A DNA stretch of 64,000 bases from G963665495 sp963665495 (GTDB taxonomy: Bacteria > Desulfobacterota > Desulfovibrionia > Desulfovibrionales > Desulfovibrionaceae): the NCBI GenBank assembly GCA_963665495.1, contig OY762289.1, forward strand, positions 4,278,001 to 4,342,000. The letters are read 5' to 3'. Shown in pieces: positions 15,906-24,189 of the stretch. Position 1 is the first letter of the stretch. Each line of letters begins with the position of its first letter. A model generated the notes under the pieces. It was not told the origin of the DNA. It searched no databases and was given only the letters and a program-made list of their open reading frames with translations. The translations under genes and the position numbers were made by a program.

Positions 15906-17363
15906 TTAGTAGCCGGATTCGGACGGATAGGCGGCTGCCAGCTCTTCAAAGGCCGTGCAATAATCAATGAAGGAGAGCTCCACATTGCCCAGCGGCCCGT
16001 TACGCTGTTTGCCGATGATTATTTCCGCCATGCCCTTTTTGGGGTTGTCGTCGCTCTTGTTGTAGACCTGGTCGCGGTAGACGAACATGATGACGTCCGC
16101 GTCCTGTTCGATGGCGCCAGATTCACGCAGATCCGAAAGCATGGGACGCTTGTCGGCGCGTTCTTCCAATTTTCTGTTCAGCTGCGACAAAGCGATGACA
16201 GGAATGTTGAGTTCTTTGGCCAGAGCTTTCAGGTTACGCGATATCTCGGAAATTTCCTGTTCGCGGGAATCGATCCGGCGACCGGCGCGCATCAGCTGCA
16301 GGTAGTCCACCACGACGAAGCCGAGTTTTTTTTCGGATTTCAGGCGGCGGCAGCGGGCCCGGATTTCCAGTGTGGACAAAGCCGGCGTGTCGTCAATGAA
16401 AATGGGCGCTCCTCGCAGATTGTCCGCGGCCTCATGCAGGCGGATCCAGTCCTCGTCATCCAGAAAACCCCGCCGTACGCGCGAAAGGTCGACCTTTCCC
16501 CAGGCGCAAAGCATACGGGTCATCAGAGATTCCATGGACATTTCCAGGGAAAAGATGGCCGTGGGCACGTTTGCGGTGACGGACGCGCGCATGGCCACGT
16601 TCAGGGCAAAGGCGGTTTTTCCCATACTCGGACGCCCGGCGATGATGATCAGGTCCGAAGGCTGAAAACCGGCAGTGAGTTCGTTGAGCTTCTGATAGCC
16701 CGTGTGAACGCCTGTAACCAGTTCCTTGCGTTCGTAGAGTTTTTCCAGGTTCTGGAAAATCTCGTTGACCAGCTGATGGCTGTCCTTGTAGGTGCCGCTC
16801 ATGCAGCGTTCGCTGATGGTGAAAATCCGCTTTTCGGATTCGTCCAGCAACGCGCCGAGTTCGATGGTGTTGTCGAAACAATCCTGAATGATCTCGGTGG
16901 ACGCCGTGATCAGCCTGCGCTGCAGGGCTTTGTCGCGAATGATCTTGGCGTGGTAGACGATATTGGAAGCGCTGACCACGGACTGGGTGAGTTCCGCAAG
17001 ATACGCGCCGCCGCCAACTTTTTCGAGCGTGCCGTCCTGCAGCAGCCGCTCGCCCACGGTGACGAGATCCACCGGCGACCCTGCATTGAACAGGGAAATA
17101 AAGCTGGAAAAAATGGCCTGGTGAGCCGGATAATAGAAATCATCCGGTTCCAGAATCTCCGGCAAAAGATGAAAAGACGTGCTGTCAAGAAATACCCCCC
17201 CCAGAACCGCTTGTTCAGCATCCAGGCTCTGCGGGGGGGTATTGCGTATCAGATCTGTAGACAGCGTATCTAATGAGGCCGGTTGCTGTTTGCGCTTCCG
17301 GCCTTTTTTCGTCTTGGGGGCTGTATCCTGATCAAATTGATCAGGCGTCTTCGGCTGCTCCAA
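15906..17363 (-). CDS. dnaB: replicative DNA helicase DnaB
   Basis: The hexameric 5'-3' helicase of the replication fork. The N-terminal primase-interacting domain begins at SLDAEQAVLGGVFLDS. The RecA-like C-terminal domain has Walker A GRPSMGKTAFALN, Walker B VVVDYLQLM, the arginine-finger region SREQEISEISRNLKALAKEL and SQLNRKLEERADKRPMLSDL. I prefer the TTG at 17363 (485 residues): GGAGG lies 9 bases before it. A TTG at 17390 is also in frame but has no such site. Either way the gene overlaps the 3' end of rplI (23 bases with my choice), so translation is probably coupled. The rpsF-rpsR-rplI-dnaB order is common in bacteria. Confidence 0.93.
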   Translation of the reverse strand: MEQPKTPDQFDQDTAPKTKKGRKRKQQPASLDTLSTDLIRNTPPQSLDAEQAVLGGVFLDSTSFHLLPEILEPDDFYYPAHQAIFSSFISLFNAGSPVDLVTVGERLLQDGTLEKVGGGAYLAELTQSVVSASNIVYHAKIIRDKALQRRLITASTEIIQDCFDNTIELGALLDESEKRIFTISERCMSGTYKDSHQLVNEIFQNLEKLYERKELVTGVHTGYQKLNELTAGFQPSDLIIIAGRPSMGKTAFALNVAMRASVTANVPTAIFSLEMSMESLMTRMLCAWGKVDLSRVRRGFLDDEDWIRLHEAADNLRGAPIFIDDTPALSTLEIRARCRRLKSEKKLGFVVVDYLQLMRAGRRIDSREQEISEISRNLKALAKELNIPVIALSQLNRKLEERADKRPMLSDLRESGAIEQDADVIMFVYRDQVYNKSDDNPKKGMAEIIIGKQRNGPLGNVELSFIDYCTAFEELAAAYPSESGY

Positions 17364-17922
17364 CTTCCGGCTCCTCCGCGGGGGATTCAACGACTTCCGC
17401 GGCCTCTACCTGGGGTTCTTCGGCAGTCTTGGGCTCTTCAGCCACTTCTTCGTGCTCATAATCAGCGCCGTGCTTGAGCACTTTGACCGTCAGTTCGGGC
17501 TGTACGTCACGATGCAACCGCACGGTGATTTTGTACTCGCCCAGAGCGCGAATCGGCTCTTCCAGCAAGATTTTCTTGCGGTCGATCTCTTCCACGTCGG
17601 CGCCGAGAAGTCCGTTGAGCTGGTCGGCGATGGCGGCGCGGGTAACCGAACCGTAGAGCTTGTCGCCTTCACCGGCGCGCATGGAGATTTCCACAACCGT
17701 GGCGGCGACTTTTTCGCCCAGGCTCATGGCGGCCTGGCGCAGCTCATCCATATGGGACTGCAGTTTTTTACGTTCCAGCTCGAAGAGCTTTACATTGCCC
17801 TCGGTGGCCAGCATGGCCAGCCCCTGGGGGATCAAGTAATTGCGGCCGTAACCGGGCTTGACGTTAACCACGTCGCCCAGCAGGCCGAGATTATCCACAT
17901 CGGCTCGCAGTATCAACTTCAT
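17341..17922 (-). CDS. rplI: 50S ribosomal protein bL9 with an acidic C-terminal extension
   Basis: bL9 bridges the L1-stalk base of the large subunit to neighbouring ribosomes and helps keep the reading frame. The N-terminal RNA-binding lobe MKLILRADVDNLGLLGD...VKPGYGRNYLIPQG is canonical. The connecting helix and the C-terminal lobe (about 75-148) are intact. The protein has 193 residues against about 150 in most bacteria. The extra 40 residues are almost all Glu, Ala, Pro and Val and look disordered, an extension seen in several Desulfovibrio-type bL9 proteins as far as I recall. It is the third gene of the rpsF-rpsR-rplI-dnaB operon and its end overlaps the dnaB start. Confidence 0.97.
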   Translation of the reverse strand: MKLILRADVDNLGLLGDVVNVKPGYGRNYLIPQGLAMLATEGNVKLFELERKKLQSHMDELRQAAMSLGEKVAATVVEISMRAGEGDKLYGSVTRAAIADQLNGLLGADVEEIDRKKILLEEPIRALGEYKITVRLHRDVQPELTVKVLKHGADYEHEEVAEEPKTAEEPQVEAAEVVESPAEEPEVGAAEDA

Positions 17923-17931
17923 TATGGCCTC

Positions 17932-18195
17932 CTAAAGTACCGACTTCTTTTGCACCTGACTGGAGTGCGTAGCCGTGTAGTACAGCAGAGCCATCTGGCG
18001 GGCACGCTTAATCTCGGTGGTCAGTCTGCGCTGATGCTTGGCGCAGGTTCCCGTGATGCGGCGGGCAATGATCTTGCCGCGATCGGTGATGAATTCGGCC
18101 AGGATGTCGGGACGTTTGTAGTCCAGAGGCAGATCCTTGTTGGCGCAAAAACGGCAGAATTTACGTTTCGGGGTGAATCTTTTCTTGAAAGCCAT
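17932..18195 (-). CDS. rpsR: 30S ribosomal protein bS18
   Basis: An 87-residue small-subunit protein that binds 16S rRNA at the platform as a heterodimer with bS6. I start it at the ATG at 18195, preceded by AGGAGG, giving MAFKKRFTPKRKFCRFC. The frame extends 13 codons upstream but those overlap rpsF. Cysteines in CRFC and GTCAKH indicate the zinc-binding (C+) form of S18. The C-terminal RRLTTEIKRARQMALL is typical. The start lies two bases inside the end of rpsF, and rplI follows after 9 bases. Confidence 0.97.
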   Translation of the reverse strand: MAFKKRFTPKRKFCRFCANKDLPLDYKRPDILAEFITDRGKIIARRITGTCAKHQRRLTTEIKRARQMALLYYTATHSSQVQKKSVL

Positions 18196-18196
18196 G

Positions 18197-18517
18197 CTAC
18201 GCGACCTCCTCTTCTTCGGCGAGCTCGTCCTCAAGTTTCACAGTGATGAACTTGAAAACGTTTTCGGTGATCCGGATGATCCGTTCGAGCTCCTGCACCA
18301 GGGCGTTGCCGCCGAGGTATTCGTAACGCACGTAGAAGCCGCGGGTGAGCTTGCGGACCGGGTAGGCCAGGTCGCGCATGCCCCATTTGTCAATTGTCAG
18401 AATCTTGCCTCCGTCCCGCTCGATGATGCCGGTGAAGATGCCGAGGGTCTCCTCGCGCTCTTCATCGGTCAACTCGGGACTCAGAAGCAACAGGGTTTCA
18501 TACTTCCGTAATGACAT
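18197..18517 (-). CDS. rpsF: 30S ribosomal protein bS6
   Basis: A 106-residue platform protein, partner of bS18. The pattern RKYETLLLLSPELTDEE, GGKILTIDKWGMRDLAYPV and GFYVRYEYLGG is canonical, and the protein ends in a short acidic tail (EDELAEEEEVA). The ATG at 18517 follows AAGGAG. It is the first gene of rpsF-rpsR-rplI-dnaB. A good sigma-70 promoter lies about 100 bases upstream (18617-18645), and the leader between contains a hairpin (18551-18575), the place where many bacteria carry an S6:S18 feedback element. Confidence 0.97.
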   Translation of the reverse strand: MSLRKYETLLLLSPELTDEEREETLGIFTGIIERDGGKILTIDKWGMRDLAYPVRKLTRGFYVRYEYLGGNALVQELERIIRITENVFKFITVKLEDELAEEEEVA

Positions 18518-18550
18518 GCAAATCTCCTTGCGGTCTTTGGTCCTTTCCTA

Positions 18551-18575
18551 GTGTCCGCGGACCGTCCAGGGACAC
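18551..18575 (-). promoter_or_regulatory. candidate rpsF leader hairpin (possible S6:S18 autoregulatory element)
   Basis: In the minus-strand transcript GUGUCC (18575-18570) pairs with GGACAC (18556-18551) around a 13-base loop. It lies between the promoter at 18617-18645 and the rpsF start at 18517. Leaders of rpsF operons in many bacteria bind the S6:S18 pair and repress translation. I did not verify the conserved loop and bulge bases, so the assignment is by position and structure only. Confidence 0.35.
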
Positions 18576-18616
18576 AGCCCCACAACGAGGCGAGAAAGAA
18601 CAAGGCGGAATCGGGA

Positions 18617-18645
18617 TTAATAGCCCGGAACAGATGTGCAGTCAA
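18617..18645 (-). promoter_or_regulatory. sigma-70-type promoter of the rpsF operon
   Basis: On the minus strand TTGACT (-35, 18645-18640) and TATTAA (-10, 18622-18617) are separated by exactly 17 bases. The expected start of transcription is near 18610, giving a leader of about 93 bases before rpsF. Confidence 0.75.
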
Positions 18646-18690
18646 GGCCTGCCTTCCGTAAAACGCAACACCTCCTATCAGGCGATGATA

Positions 18691-19752
18691 TCAGGCCTTT
18701 TCGCTACGTCCCGCAATATGCTGCGCCAGAGTGGGATCGTCGCCGAATAAAAATTGCTTGCTCATGTCCGGTGAATAGCGCGATGCGGGTGTCTTACGCC
18801 CCAGAGCTTCGGCCACGGAGCGCGTATGCACCGGCGTGTTCCCGCAGCAGATGCCCAGATAGCGAATACCCGTATCATAGGCTTGGCGCGCCCATTCGGC
18901 CAGTTCGTAACGGGTGGCCGCCAGCGAATCAAGGGCCGTGGGAAACGTCGTACGCAGGGGCAGATCGGCCGTGTTGCCGGGATCCGGCAGATTGAAAAAA
19001 GTCGGATGCTCTTCAGTGGTCCGGTAGGTCACGGGCAGGGCCGCAACAGGACAGCGTACGCTTTCACGGATACGCCGCAGATACGGCATCATGGTCCGCG
19101 GTCCGCGGAAGCAGTTCATACCCACCACATCCGCGCCCAGATCTTCCAGCCGCTTGCAGGATTCTTCCACAGACATCTCGTCCCAGAGCACATTTTCCGC
19201 CATGAGCCCGTGCGTCACCACCGCGGGCAACCCGGCGGACTTGATGGATTCCAGCGCGATGCGAGCCTCGCCATGATAATACAGGGTCTCGGCGATCATA
19301 TAGTCCACGCCCTCGTCAGCGGCCCAGCCGACCATCTCGTCGAACATGGCCCGAACACTCTTTTCGGACTGTTTGTCGCCGGGGTTGTAAATGTTGGTAT
19401 TGGAAATATTGCCCGCGGTCAGGGCGCGTTCCCGGCCGTGCAGCTTCTCCGCCTCTATGGCGACGGTTTTAGCCAGATGCAGGGCCTGGCGGTTCAAGGG
19501 CTGCAGCAGATTTTCCTTACCGATGATCCGCAGTTTTTCTCGGTGGCCGTTGTAGGTGAACGCCACCATCACGTCCGAGCCCGCATGCCAGAAATCCCGG
19601 TGCAACTGCAACAGCACCTCCGGATTTTCCAAAGCCACCTCAGGAACGAACGATCCGGCCTGAAGGTAGCCCCTCCGTTCGAGTTCGAACAAATACCCTT
19701 CCGCGCAGACCACGCCGTCCTGCTCCAGACGTTCTTTTAATCCGCGATACAT
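18691..19752 (-). CDS. homocysteine S-methyltransferase family protein (betaine/SMM-type)
   Basis: A 353-residue zinc-dependent methyltransferase barrel that should transfer a methyl group to homocysteine to give methionine. The zinc cysteines are visible as GMNC near residue 216 and GICCGN near 307. Other conserved parts are TAGNISNTNIYN and DYMIAETLYYH. I chose the ATG at 19752, preceded by GGAGAAAAGAT; the frame runs 44 codons further upstream without support. There is no cobalamin or folate domain, so the donor is probably betaine, S-methylmethionine or a similar methyl compound; which one is not decidable here. It is divergent from the PSD-like gene and lies upstream of the rpsF promoter. 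Confidence 0.82.
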   Translation of the reverse strand: MYRGLKERLEQDGVVCAEGYLFELERRGYLQAGSFVPEVALENPEVLLQLHRDFWHAGSDVMVAFTYNGHREKLRIIGKENLLQPLNRQALHLAKTVAIEAEKLHGRERALTAGNISNTNIYNPGDKQSEKSVRAMFDEMVGWAADEGVDYMIAETLYYHGEARIALESIKSAGLPAVVTHGLMAENVLWDEMSVEESCKRLEDLGADVVGMNCFRGPRTMMPYLRRIRESVRCPVAALPVTYRTTEEHPTFFNLPDPGNTADLPLRTTFPTALDSLAATRYELAEWARQAYDTGIRYLGICCGNTPVHTRSVAEALGRKTPASRYSPDMSKQFLFGDDPTLAQHIAGRSEKA

Positions 19753-19988
19753 ATCTTTTCTCCAGGCTGGGGTTGGGCACGAACGCCTTCCACAAAAGGC
19801 CTGACACACTCCCCCGAGCGAGGGGGTTCTTACTGTCATACGCGGTTTTGATCGTATGTAAATGCCGAGCGCCGATTGCTTCAAATGGAATTTGTCCGTA
19901 CATCCTTTACTTGAAGTACCTGTATTGGGAATTTTTCAAGAATCGCCATGTCGTTGCCAAACCACGTACAACCTTCAGGAGGCTGTCA

Positions 19989-21215
19989 ATGATACCAAAA
20001 ACCATCTCCCGCGTCCTTGCCTGGCTGTTGCTTTCCTGTTTTCTGCTTGTTCCGGCAGGAGTGCAGGCAGCAGATGAAATCTGCCCTTGCGAGGACTCCA
20101 TCGCCGCCCTGGAAAAAACCTACGCCTCGGACCCCGCTTTCAAACAACTGGCGGATGCGGCCTTTGCCAACATGCGGCAACTGCCGCCGGAATACCCGGA
20201 CGGCAATCCGTGGATCGGAAAAAGCTTTCCCGACCTGGTAAAATTTCTGCGCGAGTGGTGCGGCTTTCTGCCGGAAGTCCACGGAGCCCATGACGACGGA
20301 CTGAAATACATCCAGGACTTTGCCTGGTTCTATTACAAGAATCCCTACGGCTTTGTTCTTGTACAGCAATCCCCAGGCAAGGAATTGCTGCAGAACTTTG
20401 TCAAACAGCGCGGGACCTTTCTGGACAGTCCGGAGTCCACCTCGAAAGTGCCCATGTGGCTGAAAGATCCGCGCGTGGAAATTGAAGACTACCATCTGCC
20501 CGACCCCAAAGCCCCTGACGGCGGATTTCATTCCTACAATGAATTTTTCGCCCGTACGCTCAAAAACCAGGAAGCAAGCCGTCCGCAGACCATGCCTCAA
20601 AAGGATTACATCATCAGCGCGCCCACGGACTGCATCATCAATTCCATTCCGCAAACCATTGTCGACGAAAACACACCCATCCCCACCAAAGGCAACCAGG
20701 CCCTGAACATCTCCGATCTGCTGGGAGGTTCGGAGTACGCCAAAAAATTCGTGGGCGGCACAGCCTTGTCCTGCGTGCTCATGCCCAACACCTACCACCA
20801 CTACCATGCGCCTGTGAGCGGCAATGTGGTGGAGGCCAGAGTCGTTCCCGACGCCTTTTTCGGTTATGACAACTTTCCCGAATGGGCGCCCCCCAGCGGA
20901 AACGTCGGGACTCACGGCACGGATTTCAGCAAGTTCGAACACTTTCAGCGGGGCTATTTCATCATAGATACGGGCAAATACGGCTGCGTGGCCGTGGTGC
21001 CCGTTGGGTTGAACACGGTCAGCTCCATTGTTTTCGATAAAAAATTCAAGGACATCAAAAAGCCGGTTCCCGTACAACGGGGCCAACGCTTGGGACATTT
21101 TCTGTATGGCGGATCGCTCTGCATCCTGATCTTCGAACCCAAGCGCTACCCTTCGGGCGCCATCCGCGTACGGTTGGGAAACCAGATCGGCATCTTCGAC
21201 ACGCCCGCACAATAG
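19989..21215 (+). CDS. exported phosphatidylserine decarboxylase-like protein
   Basis: A 408-residue protein starting after AGGAGG. Residues 1-27 form a clear signal peptide (hydrophobic core then VQAAD), unlike ordinary bacterial PSD. The body has PSD features: HSYNEFFARTL near 165, APTDC, GGTALSCVLMPNTYHHYHAPVSG near 260, and FLYGGSLCILIFE near 378. The GGS Ser is in the place where PSD proenzymes self-cleave to make the pyruvoyl group (normally LGST or GGSS). If active it would work outside the cytoplasm on phosphatidylserine or another amino-carboxylate; this is inference. Some PSD-family members have other substrates. It stands alone, followed by a strong hairpin at 21241-21272. Confidence 0.8.
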   Translation: MIPKTISRVLAWLLLSCFLLVPAGVQAADEICPCEDSIAALEKTYASDPAFKQLADAAFANMRQLPPEYPDGNPWIGKSFPDLVKFLREWCGFLPEVHGAHDDGLKYIQDFAWFYYKNPYGFVLVQQSPGKELLQNFVKQRGTFLDSPESTSKVPMWLKDPRVEIEDYHLPDPKAPDGGFHSYNEFFARTLKNQEASRPQTMPQKDYIISAPTDCIINSIPQTIVDENTPIPTKGNQALNISDLLGGSEYAKKFVGGTALSCVLMPNTYHHYHAPVSGNVVEARVVPDAFFGYDNFPEWAPPSGNVGTHGTDFSKFEHFQRGYFIIDTGKYGCVAVVPVGLNTVSSIVFDKKFKDIKKPVPVQRGQRLGHFLYGGSLCILIFEPKRYPSGAIRVRLGNQIGIFDTPAQ

Positions 21216-21240
21216 CGCCTGCTTAGGCCGCAAAAAACAA

Positions 21241-21272
21241 CAAGGCGGAGGCCCGGACCAGCCTCCGCCTTG
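21241..21272. terminator. strong GC-rich hairpin, probable terminator between convergent genes
   Basis: CAAGGCGGAGGC at 21241-21252 pairs perfectly with GCCTCCGCCTTG at 21261-21272 (12 bp, 8-base loop). It is 25 bases after the PSD-like stop. The T-run is on the minus side (plus-strand A-run at 21232-21237), so it may work in both directions between the convergent PSD-like and efflux genes. Confidence 0.75.
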
Positions 21273-21462
21273 CTTGATAGCAGTTCAGAACCAAGCTGGC
21301 TGAACTTTGAAATTTCATAATTGGGGCTTTGCACTCACAAGGTCATAACAGCCCGTAAGTTCACCAGCTCGACATGGACTGTAAGCCTGAACCAGTACAT
21401 AGCTAAATCTATAACCAACTATTCTATCGAAATTATTTCCAGTTAAAAAGTTTGGGAGATTC

Positions 21463-21490
21463 TAAAGAACCTTTTTCAAAAGGTTCTTTA
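21463..21490 (-). terminator. terminator-like palindrome, probable dispersed Desulfovibrio-type element
   Basis: TAAAGAACCTTTT at 21463-21475 pairs perfectly with AAAAGGTTCTTTA at 21478-21490. The surrounding context (TTTGGGAGATTC on one side, GCCGCCGGAGGC on the other) resembles a hairpin I recall as common downstream of genes in Desulfovibrio genomes. On the minus strand it is followed by GAATCTCCCAAACTTTTT, giving a delayed T-run. It lies about 60 bases past the efflux-pump stop and probably terminates that transcript. Confidence 0.65.
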
Positions 21491-21549
21491 GCCGCCGGAG
21501 GCTTAACCATTGTAAAATTAAAATGCCTTAGCCCCTTTTGCGCGGCACA

Positions 21550-22740
21550 TCACCTGCGGATAAAGGACCGTTTGCGTACCATGAGCCAGGCACAGCCGCA
21601 GCCCCCGCCGATAAGAATCAGTAACCCGCCCAGAGTCGGAATCAGAAATCTGGTCGACGGCAGGGAAATGAGGAACATGCCCACACTGCCCATGGCCAGG
21701 GCCGAAAAATTGATCAGCGAAGCGGCGGAGCCCGTATCGCCGTCCTGCTGGGAAAGCAGCATGTTGGCCGTGGGCGGACGCATCATGCTGATGCCGATGG
21801 TGCTGCAGAACATGGTCAGGGCAAAGACATCGGGCGACGCCCCCGCAAACAGCAGGATGATGACGCCCCCCAGGGTCACGATGCAGAACCCCGCCGTGAT
21901 CAGGCTCCGGCTGGAGGCCCAGCGCGACAGGCGCATGAACAGCAGCGGTCCGACCAGGGATCCCAGGGCGTTGAAACCGAAATACAGTCCGTATTCCTGC
22001 TCGCCCATGCCGAAGCCGTTGATGTAGATGAACGCGGATGAGGCGATAAATGCCATCAAAGGCAGCGGAACCACGGAAAAGACGCCCAGCAGTGTGGAAA
22101 ATCCGGGGTTTTTCAATACCACGCCCAGGCGGCCGAGCGAATGGAGTACGGAGCCCGTGTACCGTTTTTCCAAGGTCTCGGTTAAAAACATAGATAGCCC
22201 CAAGGCCAGACAGGCAAAGCCGGTGAGCAGCCAGAATATGGCCCGCCAGGACATGAACTGCAGAATCAGGGCCCCGAGAATGGGGGCCACCACCGGCGCC
22301 ACCACCACCATGGCCATGACCACGGCCAGGACCGTCTCACGTTTGCGGCCGTCGTACATATCTTTGACCATGGACGTGGCCACGGCCTCGGCCGCGCCGC
22401 CGCCAAAAGCCTGCAGCACTCTGGAGAGCACCAGCGCGGCCACATTGGTGGACAGGGCACAGCCCGCGCTGCCCAGCAGATACAGAATGAGCCCGGTGAG
22501 CAGTATGGGTTTGCGGCCGAATTTTTCACTGACCGGCCCCCAGACCAGGATGCCCAGGGCGAAAAAGATCAAAAACAGGCTCAGACTCAGATTGACCGCG
22601 CTCTGGCTGGCGTTGAGGACTCCCATCATGTGCGGCAGGGCCGGCAGATAGAGGTCCGTGGACAAAGGAGGAAAGGCGCTGAGCATGGCCAGCATGACCA
22701 TGATCGATTTATCGCCGTAAAAACGTTGTTTGGTGATCAC
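21550..22740 (-). CDS. Bcr/CflA-family MFS multidrug efflux transporter
   Basis: A 396-residue, 12-helix inner-membrane drug:proton antiporter. PPLSTDLYLPALP in the first helix region and WGPVSEKFGRKPILLTGL (the MFS motif A in loop 2-3) are typical of Bcr/CflA drug transporters. RVLQAFGGGAAEAVA and the VAPILGALI helix (motif C) also match. I place the start at the GTG at 22740, preceded by GAGGAC; the longer frame to 22836 would overlap the marR gene. The marR-like gene sits 23 bases upstream on the same strand, so the regulator and pump are one transcript controlled from the palindromic promoter at 23316-23354. The substrate is unknown. Confidence 0.88.
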   Translation of the reverse strand: MITKQRFYGDKSIMVMLAMLSAFPPLSTDLYLPALPHMMGVLNASQSAVNLSLSLFLIFFALGILVWGPVSEKFGRKPILLTGLILYLLGSAGCALSTNVAALVLSRVLQAFGGGAAEAVATSMVKDMYDGRKRETVLAVVMAMVVVAPVVAPILGALILQFMSWRAIFWLLTGFACLALGLSMFLTETLEKRYTGSVLHSLGRLGVVLKNPGFSTLLGVFSVVPLPLMAFIASSAFIYINGFGMGEQEYGLYFGFNALGSLVGPLLFMRLSRWASSRSLITAGFCIVTLGGVIILLFAGASPDVFALTMFCSTIGISMMRPPTANMLLSQQDGDTGSAASLINFSALAMGSVGMFLISLPSTRFLIPTLGGLLILIGGGCGCAWLMVRKRSFIRR

Positions 22741-22763
22741 GTCGCAAGTCCTCGGGCAACGAC

Positions 22764-23249
22764 TCAATAGGGTGCGTCGCCGTTTAAAATTCTCTGTTTG
22801 AGCACCGTGTTCAAGGCGACCATGACTTCGTGCCACTTCTCGAAGGTCTCCAGTCCGAGTTGATCGATTATGGAGCCGAACCAGCGGATCATCCGCGTAT
22901 GCACATGGGCCACATGCGCTTCCAGTGCCGGGCTGACGGTAAGAATCAGCTCGCGCCGGTTGTCCGGATTGACCTCGCGCAGCACGGTTCCCGTCTTCAC
23001 CATCCGGTCCACCTGGGCGGAAGCGGCCGCCTTGGACAAGCGCATGGCTGTGGCGAACTCCTTGAGCGAACAGGGCTGGATCGTACGCAGCAGCAAAGCC
23101 GCCCGGATGTGGTTGGAGGTCATTTTTTTAAAGCTGTCGTCGGGCATTTCCGCCTTGATGGCTTTGACCACCACGGATTCGATATAATCCTTCAGGAGTC
23201 CGTCGGTTCTGACAATAAAATCAACTTTGTCGCTGAACTGATCCGCCAT
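22764..23249 (-). CDS. MarR-family transcriptional regulator
   Basis: A 161-residue winged-helix repressor. The ATG at 23249 follows AAGGAGAGAGAC; the open frame continues upstream without a site. The DNA-binding core is CSLKEFATAMRLSKAAASAQVDRMVKTG cut by the usual turn (about 70-98), followed by the wing DNRRELILTVSPAL. Helices at both ends form the dimer interface. MarR proteins usually repress their own operon and release DNA on binding phenolic or lipophilic compounds, so this one probably controls itself and the Bcr/CflA pump directly downstream. A palindrome overlaps its -35 box. Confidence 0.88.
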   Translation of the reverse strand: MADQFSDKVDFIVRTDGLLKDYIESVVVKAIKAEMPDDSFKKMTSNHIRAALLLRTIQPCSLKEFATAMRLSKAAASAQVDRMVKTGTVLREVNPDNRRELILTVSPALEAHVAHVHTRMIRWFGSIIDQLGLETFEKWHEVMVALNTVLKQRILNGDAPY

Positions 23250-23315
23250 GCCGTCTCTCTCCTTGAAAACAGTTTGATCAACGCGCTCAGTGCGCAAGCA
23301 ATGATGCTGCAAAGA

Positions 23316-23354
23316 GAAATAAGGCGTCCGTGACGAACTGTCAATATTTTTGAC
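23316..23354 (-). promoter_or_regulatory. marR-pump promoter with overlapping palindromic operator
   Basis: On the minus strand TTGACA (23344-23339) and TATTTC (23321-23316) are 17 bases apart. The -35 box is one arm of the inverted repeat GTCAATATTTTTGAC at 23340-23354. A second TCAATATTTT copy follows at 23357-23366. A MarR dimer bound here would block RNA polymerase, the usual autoregulatory arrangement. Confidence 0.6.
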
Positions 23355-23506
23355 TATCAATATTTTTTACTTTCTACACACACCGCCCGTTCCTTTGAGC
23401 GGCCCGGCGCAAGGGAATTGACCTTTTGCCTCCTCTCGCGCAAGGTATCTTTCGATTACTGCCACGGCGTCATTTCACGTTCGAAGACAAAAAGGAGTGG
23501 ACGGCG

Positions 23507-24145
23507 ATGTATCGGATTTTTGTTTACGGAGATTCTCTCGGATGGGGCATTATCCCTGGTACGCGTTCCCGCTTTCCTTTTGATCAGCGCTGGCCCGGGG
23601 TCCTGGAGCTTGAACTGCAAAAGCAGGGCAAAAGCGTCCGCGTCATTGAAGATTGCCTGAACGGACGCCGTACGGTCTGCGACGACCCTTTCAAGCCGGG
23701 ACGAAACGGGCTGGAAGGTCTGGAAACAAAAATGGAAGCCCATGCGCCGTTATCGCTGGCCATCGTCTGTCTTGGAACTAATGATTTCCAGACCGTGCAC
23801 AACTTCAACGCCGAGCTTTCCGCCCTGGGGCTTGCCAGAATAGTCGCCGCCATCCGTCGCGCCCCCATTGAGCCGGAAATGCCGATTCCGCCGGTTCTCC
23901 TGGTTGCGCCTCCGGACTTTTTGAAACCCAAGGGCGAGCTGGCGCCGAAGTTTGAAAACGCCGTGAAAAAATCCACCGGTCTCACCGAGGCCATCAAGGC
24001 AAAAGCCATGGAACTGGGCTGCCTGTTTTTTGATGCCGGTCTCTTCATCACAAGAAGCCGGATCGACGGCATTCATCTGGATGCCGCGCAACAACAGGCT
24101 TTTGGAAAAGCACTGGCCGAGGAACTGAAAACATTCCTGGCCTGA
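23507..24145 (+). CDS. SGNH/GDSL-family hydrolase
   Basis: A 212-residue esterase-type hydrolase. The start at 23507 follows AAAGGAG; an upstream in-frame ATG at 23426 is less well placed. Block I is YGDSLGWG with the nucleophile Ser at residue 10. Block III is LGTNDF near 92. Block V is DGIHLD near 186, with catalytic Asp and His. There is no signal peptide, so it is probably cytoplasmic. The family includes arylesterases, thioesterases and acetyl-sugar esterases; the substrate is not predictable here. It is divergent from the marR-pump operon. Confidence 0.85.
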   Translation: MYRIFVYGDSLGWGIIPGTRSRFPFDQRWPGVLELELQKQGKSVRVIEDCLNGRRTVCDDPFKPGRNGLEGLETKMEAHAPLSLAIVCLGTNDFQTVHNFNAELSALGLARIVAAIRRAPIEPEMPIPPVLLVAPPDFLKPKGELAPKFENAVKKSTGLTEAIKAKAMELGCLFFDAGLFITRSRIDGIHLDAAQQQAFGKALAEELKTFLA

Positions 24146-24189
24146 TACGAAGCATCCGGCACGAAAAACAGCCGGAACCCCTTTTGCGC

